A stretch of 5,174 nucleotides of DNA from Sulfurimonas sp. (GTDB lineage Bacteria; Campylobacterota; Campylobacteria; Campylobacterales; Sulfurimonadaceae). Below, one piece after another: positions 1 to 5,174 of the stretch; the stretch's first letter is position 1; each line of letters opens with the position of its first letter. The notes under the pieces were generated by a model. It was not told the DNA's origin and ran no database searches. It saw nothing but the letters and a program-made list of their open reading frames with translations. The stretch lies in NCBI GenBank assembly GCA_024762745.1, contig JANTGV010000102.1, forward strand, positions 1-5,174. The letters run 5' to 3'. A program made the translations under genes and the position numbers.

Positions 1-105
1 GGTATGTATATAGCCAGTACAAGTACAAACGCAATAGATAATTTAGAAAAAGATTTAAATAGCTATATCGATAACCTTTTTGAACTTTTGGAGGTTAAAT
101 CGTGA
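1..105 (+). CDS. 3' end of an upstream gene, possibly a TetR/AcrR-family repressor
   Basis: Reading from base 1 gives 34 sense codons and then TGA at 103-105; the 5' part lies outside the window. The visible tail reads as mostly helical and acidic, with a last helix containing NLEKDLNSYIDNLFELLE. That is compatible with the C-terminal ligand-binding/dimer helix of TetR-family repressors, but there is no DNA-binding domain in view to prove it. The stop overlaps the GTG start of the TolC-family gene by four bases (GTGA, 102-105), so the two are almost certainly co-transcribed and probably translationally coupled. A local repressor in front of an RND pump is a common arrangement, which supports the guess by context only. 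That this is the end of a real gene is fairly sure; the family is uncertain. Another helical protein remains possible. Confidence 0.55.
   Translation, partial: GMYIASTSTNAIDNLEKDLNSYIDNLFELLEVKS
90..94 (+). promoter_or_regulatory. Strong ribosome binding site deciding the GTG start at 102
   Basis: GGAGG sits 7 bases before GTG at 102-104. It matches the anti-Shine-Dalgarno core perfectly at near-ideal spacing. This supports the non-ATG start, since the next in-frame ATG codons (residues 73 and 98) would remove the signal peptide. The site lies inside the last codons of the upstream gene. Confidence 0.8.
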
Positions 106-1334
106 AAAAAATTATACTACTGGTTCTACCACTTTTTCTTTATGCAGAGAGTTTGAAATCTCTTTTGGAATATGCTGAAAACCACAATGAACTTATTGTC
201 TCAAAGAGTATTTTAAAAGAGTCAAAGAGAAGTGAGCTAAAGTCAAGCGAAAATAACTACTACCCTACTGTTGATGTGGGCGCATTTTATCAGCGTTATG
301 ATGAAGCTAGTCCTATAATGCCCGGAACTACATACTCTGCTTATGCAACTGTTGGTTTTGATCTATATAGTGGTGGTCAAAAATCTTACACTATGAAACA
401 GAAAAGTGATGAACATAGAGCGAGTCAGTTTGATGAAGAGGCAGCTAAGAAGTCCACAAAGTTAGCAATAGTGCAGGATTTTTACAATTTAAAAAATTTA
501 GAAGCAAGCCTTTCAGCCCTTAAAGAGTCCTCAAACGCAGTAAAAGCACAGCTTGAGAGAGTAACACAGTTTTATGACGCCAAGCTTGCGACAAGTGATG
601 ATGTAGATAGACTGCAATCGGCATATGATAAAAATATCTACATGATAGACTCAACTAATTTTGAGATATACTCTTTGAAAAAAAAGTTAGAGCTTAATGT
701 GGGTAAAAAAATAGATAGTATCAGTAACTCTACTTTTAAAAAGATGCTTGATAGTGGTTCTGATGAGCTTGACTCGATTAAATCATTGAGAGCTACGAAA
801 AGTTCAGTCTTAAACGCTTCAGAGACTATAGACAGCTACTACTATCCACAAATTAGAATTGAAGACACCTATAGTTTTTATGGTTATGAAGATGAACCGA
901 CTGCGTTTCCTATAGAACAGCTTGATAATCAGAACAAAATAATGGCAACGCTTAATATGAGACTTGTAGACTTTGGAGTAATTGGTGAGGCAAAAGAGGC
1001 TGTAAAACTTCAAGCTAGTGCAGTAGAACAGCAGATAGCTTACCAGACAAAAGAGCAGAAGATGAATCAAGAGCTCTCACTCAAAAGAATTGAGACAGCA
1101 AAACTTAACATCAAAAGTTCAAGCAGTGCACTCAAAGCATCAGTGAGTGCACTTAAAACTATTACAGAGAAATATAACGCGGGAATAGTAGATAATGTTG
1201 TCTACCTCGATGCCCTGAGCTCAAGTACAGAAGCAAAATCTGCATATGAATCATCACTAAACAATTTAGAGATATCGTATGCGCTTTATTACTACTATAG
1301 AGGAAAAAATATTGAGGAGTTTTTAAATGAGTAA
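102..1334 (+). CDS. TolC-family outer-membrane efflux protein (HefA-like)
   Basis: This is the outer-membrane channel of the tripartite pump. The 410-residue product begins with GTG and has a clear signal peptide: Lys2-Lys3, a hydrophobic core at 4-14, and likely cleavage after LYA (15). The mature protein shows the internal duplication of the TolC/OEP family. Each half has a YYP-type helix-to-strand entry (53-55 and 247-249), a beta segment (about 56-90 and 250-291), and a long polar coiled-coil pair. The hairpin turns are at about 156-171 (FYDAKLAT) and 356-372 (KYNAGIVD), matching the family's periplasmic tip regions. There is no lipobox Cys, so it is not a lipidated NodT/OprM-type factor. 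Its length is slightly below that of E. coli TolC. It overlaps the adaptor gene by 8 bases and the upstream gene by 4. The family call is firm; equivalence to H. pylori HefA rests on gene order and partner sequences. Confidence 0.93.
   Translation: MKKIILLVLPLFLYAESLKSLLEYAENHNELIVSKSILKESKRSELKSSENNYYPTVDVGAFYQRYDEASPIMPGTTYSAYATVGFDLYSGGQKSYTMKQKSDEHRASQFDEEAAKKSTKLAIVQDFYNLKNLEASLSALKESSNAVKAQLERVTQFYDAKLATSDDVDRLQSAYDKNIYMIDSTNFEIYSLKKKLELNVGKKIDSISNSTFKKMLDSGSDELDSIKSLRATKSSVLNASETIDSYYYPQIRIEDTYSFYGYEDEPTAFPIEQLDNQNKIMATLNMRLVDFGVIGEAKEAVKLQASAVEQQIAYQTKEQKMNQELSLKRIETAKLNIKSSSSALKASVSALKTITEKYNAGIVDNVVYLDALSSSTEAKSAYESSLNNLEISYALYYYYRGKNIEEFLNE
1125..1158 (+). repeat. Short tandem heptad duplication inside the TolC-family gene
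   Basis: The 8-base palindrome AGTGCACT occurs at 1125-1132 and again at 1146-1153. The copies are exactly 21 bases (seven codons) apart, and similar bases follow each (CAAAG and TAAAA). In protein it gives two SALK motifs at residues 342-345 and 349-352, one coiled-coil heptad apart. A related SALK occurs at 138-141 in the first half of the protein. It most likely reflects heptad structure rather than a regulatory element. Confidence 0.4.
1314..1319 (+). promoter_or_regulatory. Ribosome binding site for the adaptor gene, inside the TolC gene
   Basis: GAGGAG lies 7 bases before the ATG at 1327 and within the last codons of the outer-membrane protein gene. It fixes the adaptor start at an ATG that overlaps the preceding stop region by 8 bases, an arrangement typical of coupled translation. 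Confidence 0.75.
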
Positions 1335-2037
1335 AGTATTAATTGGATTAATAAGTTTAGTTTTTACACTAAACGCAGTGGAAGTATATGCAACTTTTAA
1401 TGTTGAGGCAGATAAAAAGGCGAGGTTGGCATTTGATGCTAGTGGTATAACAAAATCTGTAAATTATGATGTTTCAAATAGTGTAAAAAAAGATGCTATT
1501 TTGGCAGTACTGCAGAATGATGATATGAAGGCCTCTTTGGAGAGAGCCAAAACAGCTCTCAAATTTGCAAAAAAAGATTATGAGAGACAGCTCAAGGTAA
1601 AAAACCTGATTGATGCAGGAAAGTTTGACCAGTATGCTTATAGATACGAAAACGCTAAAAACGATCTTGCATATGCGCAGGCAAAGTACGATAAAACATT
1701 TTTAAGAGCTCCTTTTGATGGTGTCATTTATGAAAAGGACATTGAAGTTGGAGACACGGTTAGCGGGATGATGCTCAAAACAGTCTTTAAAATACAATCT
1801 CGTAAAGATAGAAAGCTTATATTAGGGTTTGATCAAAAGTATCACAGTGTAGTAAAAGTAGGGCAAGTGTTTAGGTACGGTGTAGATGGTGATACAAAAA
1901 TATATAAAGGTGTTATATCAAAGGTTTACCCATTCGCTGATAGCGGCAATAGAAAAATAAAAGCTGAGGTAAAAGCTAGTAATTTTGTGCCTGGACTTTT
2001 TGGTGAAGGGTATATAGAAATACCTGATACAAAGTAG
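1327..2037 (+). CDS. Compact HlyD/AcrA-family periplasmic adaptor (HefB-like)
   Basis: This is the periplasmic adaptor (membrane fusion protein) linking the RND pump to the TolC-like channel. It has 236 residues, against about 350-400 for AcrA/MexA/CmeA. A signal peptide (1-17, likely cleavage after LNA) has no lipobox Cys, so the mature protein is probably not a lipoprotein, unlike AcrA. Domains in order: first membrane-proximal strand (18-35), first lipoyl half (about 36-63, with SVKKDAILAVL), alpha-hairpin (about 64-123, each arm about 25-30 residues), second lipoyl half starting at the hallmark LRAPFDGVI (126-134), then a beta-barrel domain (about 150-232) closing with VPGLFGEGYIEI. The C-terminal half of the membrane-proximal domain is absent. 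The end looks natural: stops TAG and TAA stand in tandem (2035-2040) and the RND gene starts 3 bases later, leaving no remnant of a longer frame. H. pylori HefB is, as I recall, similarly short. Confidence 0.9.
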   Translation: MSKVLIGLISLVFTLNAVEVYATFNVEADKKARLAFDASGITKSVNYDVSNSVKKDAILAVLQNDDMKASLERAKTALKFAKKDYERQLKVKNLIDAGKFDQYAYRYENAKNDLAYAQAKYDKTFLRAPFDGVIYEKDIEVGDTVSGMMLKTVFKIQSRKDRKLILGFDQKYHSVVKVGQVFRYGVDGDTKIYKGVISKVYPFADSGNRKIKAEVKASNFVPGLFGEGYIEIPDTK

Positions 2038-2043
2038 TAAACA

Positions 2044-5000
2044 ATGTATAAGTATGCAATAAATAAACCTATAACAACTCTGATGTATGTGATAACCTTA
2101 GTTATCTTTGGCTGGATGAGTTATAAATCGATGCCCTCTGCACTCTTTCCAAATATAGACTTTCCTATGGTGACTATAAAGACGGTATACCCTGGTGCTG
2201 AGGCGAGTACTATAGAGTCACAAGTTACAGACAAAATAGAAGAAGCAATATCACGAATAGGTGGAATAGACTCTATAACATCAACAAGTAGTGAAGGTGT
2301 TAGTGTTGTTATGGTGAAGTTTTTTCTAGAAAGAGACATCAATGAGGCGACAAATGATGTACGTGACAAGGTTGCAGCTATAAGCTTGCCAACAGATGCT
2401 CAAACACCACTTGTGAGTAAGCTAGATATTGGAGGAGCCTCTATAATAAACATTTTTTTAACTGCGAATGAGGGGGTTGAAATTAAAAACCTTATGCTCT
2501 TTGCAGATGAAAAAGTGAAACCAAAACTTCAAAAGATTAACGGAGTAGGGGCTGTTAATATTATTGGTTACAAAGAGAGAGAGATAAAAATCTATCCAGA
2601 CCCAAATCTGCTTAATAAGTTTGGTATAACTGTCACGGAACTCAACTCGATTGTTACCAAAGAAAATGTAAAAATCGGTGGTGGTAAACTGATCTCCCAA
2701 ACTAAGGAGTATATTCTTAAAACAAAGGCAGATGCACTGAGTGTTAGTGAGCTTGAAGAGATTACTATAAAGGATAATATCAAATTAAAAGATATCGCAA
2801 GAGTCGAAGATTCGTTGAGTGATTCTAAAAGTTACTCTTCCTATAATGGAACCCAAGGAGTTATGCTTGAAGTTCAAAAAATTTCTGGAACAAATACTAT
2901 AGATATCGTCCAGTACGTTAAAGACAGAGTTCCTGTGCTGACAAAAATGGCAGGTGATGACTTTAATGTAAAGGTTTTAAATGATACATCCCCTTTTATT
3001 ATTAGTTCTTTAGAACATGTTGAGTTTGACCTTATGTATGGTTCTTTGCTCGCGGTAATCATTATTTTTGTTTTTTTAAGAAATATGACTATAACGCTAG
3101 TTTCAGCCCTCTCTATTCCTGCATCTATTTTTGGTACTTTTGCTTTAATGGACTATATGGGTTTTGAGTTAAATAGGATGACTCTTATAGGACTTACGCT
3201 TGCCATAGGTATTATTATTGATGATGCGATTGTTGTTATCGAGAATATCTATAAAAAGATGGAATCAGGAATGGATAAATATGAAGCGGCATATGAAGGA
3301 ACTAAAGAGATGGCATTTACAATTTTAGCAATCTCGGCAATGCTTTTGGCTGTATTCATACCAGTCTCATTTATGAGTGGTATCGTTGGTAAGTTCTTCG
3401 AGAGTTTTGCAATGACAGTCGGTTTTGCAGTTATTATCTCGTACACCGTAGCTTTGAGTTTTATTCCGAGCTTGAGCGCTAGAGTTCTTCACAAGGGTGA
3501 GAGCAAGTTTTATAATATGACAGAGCCTATTTTTAAGGGGCTCGAAAAAGGATATGAGGCGACACTCAAACTGGTGCTACGTTTTAAAATCATTACATTA
3601 ATAGTTGTTTTAATTGGCTTTTTTGGCAGCTTAAGCCTCTTTCCTCAGATAGGAATGGACTTTATCCCAAAAGAGGATAAGTCTGAGTTTGAGATACAGA
3701 TAAAGGCTGATGCAAGTGTCTCTTTAGAGGAGATGATAAAAAAGTCTAAAGTAGTGGAAGAGATTGTTCGTGCAAGCGATGATGTAGAGTTTACAACAAT
3801 GAGTGTTGGGTACAATACAGCACAGGAGAAACATAAGTCTATGATTTATGTAAAGCTTGTTCCTAAAGATCAAAGAGAATTTAACCAAGAGGTAGTTATC
3901 CAAAACTTTAGAGAGCAGTTAGAACCTTATAAAAAAGATATGTTTATTACTGCTGCAGCAATACCAAATATTAAGGGTGCGGGTGTTTCTGTACCTTACC
4001 AAATAGTTTTAAAATCTGACTCATTTGATGATTTGAAAACAGCAACAAAAAATCTCACAGAGTACCTAGGGAAAAAAGAGGGTTTTGTTGATATCGATAC
4101 AAACTTAGATGATGGAAAACCGCAGATAGATATAAATATAATGAGAGGCAGTGCTAACCGTCTAGGTATTTCAGCTTCTCAAATTTCACAGGCAATCGCA
4201 ACTGCGTTTAGTTCTGATTTAGAGATTTCCTATTTTGAGGAGAGTGGAAAACAGTATAACATCACCTTGCGTTTTGATGATGCGAATAGAGTAGAGATTG
4301 AAGATATAAAAAGAATTCAATTACGAGATAAAAATGGTAACTTAGTCTATCTTGACGGTTTGGTTAAGTTCGGTCACAGTAAGGCTTTAGCGACAATAAA
4401 CCACTTTGACAGAGAGCGTCAAGTGACAATATATTCGGATCTTTTTGGACTTGACCTTGGAGGTGCAGTAAGCTATACGAGAGATAGAATTGATACTCTT
4501 TTACCTCCAGGTGTTGCATACAGGTTTACAGGTTTTGCTGAGGAGATGGAGAAAACTGCTGCTGCATTTGGTGTTGCCATCGGTCTTTCTGTCATTTTGA
4601 TGTTTATTATTTTGGCGATACTGTATGAGTCACTTATTCAGCCTATTATAATCATGGTGGCACTTCCTTTGAGTATTATCGGGGTTATGTTGGCTTTGTA
4701 TTTTAGTGGTTTACAGTTTAGTCTTTTTGTCATGATCGGTTTCATGTTGCTTATGGGTATGGTTGGAAAGAATGCCGTGCTTCTTGTTGACTTTGCAAAC
4801 GCAGCGATAAGCAGAGGTGCAACAGCAGATGAAGCACTCATAGAAGCGGGCGAAAAAAGACTTCGTCCTATTTTGATGACAACTATTGCAATGGTATTTG
4901 CTATGTTGCCAATAGCATTTGGAAATGGGCTTGGAAGTGAGTCAAATGCACCAATGGCAATTTCAGTCATCGGTGGTCTTTTAAGTTCAATGGTCTTAAC

Positions 5001-5088
5001 ACTGTTAATAGTTCCAGTTATGTATAGGTTTATTAATCCTGCTGACCAGTTTTTGAGAAAATTTTATGAGGGTAAAGTAGGAGAATAG
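2044..5088 (+). CDS. RND efflux permease, HAE1/AcrB family (HefC-like)
   Basis: This is the inner-membrane proton/drug antiporter, expected to work as a trimer. The 1014 residues give the full RND layout: TM1 (about 9-27), periplasmic loop (28-330), TM2-TM6 (about 331-475), TM7 (about 515-533), second periplasmic loop (534-842), TM8-TM12 (about 843-994). The proton relay is complete. Asp393-Asp394 in GIIIDDAIVVIENI match AcrB Asp407/408. Lys909 in GMVGKNA matches Lys940. Arg939 and Thr946 in RLRPILMT match Arg971 and Thr978. The Asp pair in TM4 and the overall wording fit the hydrophobe/amphiphile exporters rather than CusA/CzcA metal pumps; the actual substrate cannot be read from sequence. 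The start is supported by the family-typical opening MYKYAINKPITTLMYV, although no good Shine-Dalgarno precedes it; the ATG lies 6 bases after the adaptor TAG. It is the last gene of the pump unit. Confidence 0.96.
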   Translation: MYKYAINKPITTLMYVITLVIFGWMSYKSMPSALFPNIDFPMVTIKTVYPGAEASTIESQVTDKIEEAISRIGGIDSITSTSSEGVSVVMVKFFLERDINEATNDVRDKVAAISLPTDAQTPLVSKLDIGGASIINIFLTANEGVEIKNLMLFADEKVKPKLQKINGVGAVNIIGYKEREIKIYPDPNLLNKFGITVTELNSIVTKENVKIGGGKLISQTKEYILKTKADALSVSELEEITIKDNIKLKDIARVEDSLSDSKSYSSYNGTQGVMLEVQKISGTNTIDIVQYVKDRVPVLTKMAGDDFNVKVLNDTSPFIISSLEHVEFDLMYGSLLAVIIIFVFLRNMTITLVSALSIPASIFGTFALMDYMGFELNRMTLIGLTLAIGIIIDDAIVVIENIYKKMESGMDKYEAAYEGTKEMAFTILAISAMLLAVFIPVSFMSGIVGKFFESFAMTVGFAVIISYTVALSFIPSLSARVLHKGESKFYNMTEPIFKGLEKGYEATLKLVLRFKIITLIVVLIGFFGSLSLFPQIGMDFIPKEDKSEFEIQIKADASVSLEEMIKKSKVVEEIVRASDDVEFTTMSVGYNTAQEKHKSMIYVKLVPKDQREFNQEVVIQNFREQLEPYKKDMFITAAAIPNIKGAGVSVPYQIVLKSDSFDDLKTATKNLTEYLGKKEGFVDIDTNLDDGKPQIDINIMRGSANRLGISASQISQAIATAFSSDLEISYFEESGKQYNITLRFDDANRVEIEDIKRIQLRDKNGNLVYLDGLVKFGHSKALATINHFDRERQVTIYSDLFGLDLGGAVSYTRDRIDTLLPPGVAYRFTGFAEEMEKTAAAFGVAIGLSVILMFIILAILYESLIQPIIIMVALPLSIIGVMLALYFSGLQFSLFVMIGFMLLMGMVGKNAVLLVDFANAAISRGATADEALIEAGEKRLRPILMTTIAMVFAMLPIAFGNGLGSESNAPMAISVIGGLLSSMVLTLLIVPVMYRFINPADQFLRKFYEGKVGE

Positions 5089-5090
5089 GC

Positions 5091-5096
5091 TATAAT
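5091..5096 (+). promoter_or_regulatory. Putative sigma-70 -10 box for the downstream gene
   Basis: A perfect TATAAT stands three bases after the RND stop codon. No TTGACA-like -35 lies at 16-18 bases upstream, but Campylobacterota housekeeping promoters are known to rely on the -10 box with little -35 conservation. A start near 5103 would leave a leader of about 17 bases before the ATG at 5120. AT-rich DNA produces such boxes by chance, yet this one is in the only intergenic gap of the window. Confidence 0.45.
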
Positions 5097-5119
5097 AATA
5101 AAAAATTCAAAGTGAGAAT

Positions 5120-5174
5120 ATGGAATTGACTCTACTTATACAGTCTGCCATGGGACTTATTGTTCTTTTAGCAG
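5120..5174 (+). CDS. 5' end of a membrane protein, possibly a nucleoside (CNT/NupC) transporter
   Basis: An ATG at 5120 opens 18 codons running off the window edge (MELTLLIQSAMGLIVLLA). The first in-frame stop upstream is TAA at 5099-5101, and no other usual start lies between. AGTGA at 5111-5115 is a partial ribosome binding site match at a short distance. The residues form the beginning of a hydrophobic helix, so an inner-membrane protein is likely. The opening resembles the first helix of concentrative nucleoside transporters (NupC type), but 18 residues are too few to name a family with confidence. It is 31 bases from the RND gene with no visible terminator between, so read-through from the pump operon is possible in addition to its own promoter. 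Confidence 0.5.
   Translation, partial: MELTLLIQSAMGLIVLLA

Noticed and set aside
819..1070. 83-codon hydrophobic open frame on the minus strand
   Set aside because: It is antisense to the second half of the TolC-family gene, which has clear family features there. Its hydrophobic, Tyr/Phe/Leu-rich product is what AT-rich antisense reading gives.
2031..2046. Adaptor gene truncated by a recent nonsense or frameshift mutation
   Set aside because: Only 6 bases separate its stop from the RND start, so no room exists for a lost C-terminus. The protein also ends at a natural domain boundary.
314..2447. TATAAT boxes inside genes, for example 314-319 and 2442-2447
   Set aside because: They are frequent by chance in AT-rich coding sequence (Ile/Met/Asn codons), with no nearby gene start for them to serve.
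2121..3446. Several 62-82 codon minus-strand frames (2121-2369, 2458-2700, 2592-2783, 2874-3062, 3249-3446)
   Set aside because: All sit opposite the intact RND gene, some overlap one another, and none shows a recognisable motif.
4638..4970. 110-codon open frame on the minus strand
   Set aside because: It lies entirely opposite the conserved TM9-TM12 part of the RND gene and has no credible domain. It is a shadow of that strongly coding strand.
2044..5088. Heavy-metal RND (CusA/CzcA-like) identity
   Set aside because: The TM4 motif GIIIDDAIVVIENI and the loop sequences fit the hydrophobe/amphiphile type. I saw no Met cluster of the CusA kind and no metal-related neighbour in the window.
5089..5119. 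Intrinsic terminator after the RND gene
   Set aside because: The gap is almost entirely A/T with no stable stem followed by a T-run on the plus strand.

Overview
The window is one tightly packed, plus-strand gene block on AT-rich DNA. It encodes a complete tripartite RND (resistance-nodulation-division) efflux pump. A partial gene lies at each edge. The AT-rich codon choice, the gene order outer-membrane factor > adaptor > RND pump, the unusually short adaptor and the wording of the RND sequence all point to Campylobacterota (the former Epsilonproteobacteria), perhaps a Sulfurimonas/Sulfuricurvum/Arcobacter-like organism. The closest characterised system I can recall is Helicobacter pylori HefA-HefB-HefC, which has the same order and also a short adaptor. 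The genus is inferred, not proven.

Layout: 1-105 is the 3' end of an upstream gene, possibly a TetR-type repressor. Its TGA stop overlaps the GTG start of the next gene. 102-1334 encodes a TolC-family outer-membrane factor with a signal peptide. 1327-2037 encodes a compact HlyD/AcrA-type periplasmic adaptor and overlaps the previous gene by 8 bases. 2044-5088 encodes the 1014-residue inner-membrane RND proton antiporter, 6 bases after the adaptor stop. 5089-5119 is the only true intergenic space; it carries a perfect TATAAT box and no visible terminator. 5120-5174 is the start of a further membrane protein, cut off by the window end.

How the parts should work together: the RND protein binds substrate from the periplasm or inner-membrane outer leaflet and exports it using the proton gradient. 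The adaptor bridges it to the TolC-like channel, which opens to the outside. All proton-relay residues of the RND subunit are present and all three frames are intact, so the pump looks functional. Translational overlaps and short gaps indicate co-transcription, probably from a promoter upstream of the window and shared with the upstream gene.

I find no RNA gene, CRISPR array, insertion sequence, attachment site or origin. No stretch over 300 bases lacks a gene. Nothing here is a clearly undescribed system. The points most worth a second look are the minimal adaptor, its altered hairpin-tip motif, and the regulator-to-pump stop/start overlap.
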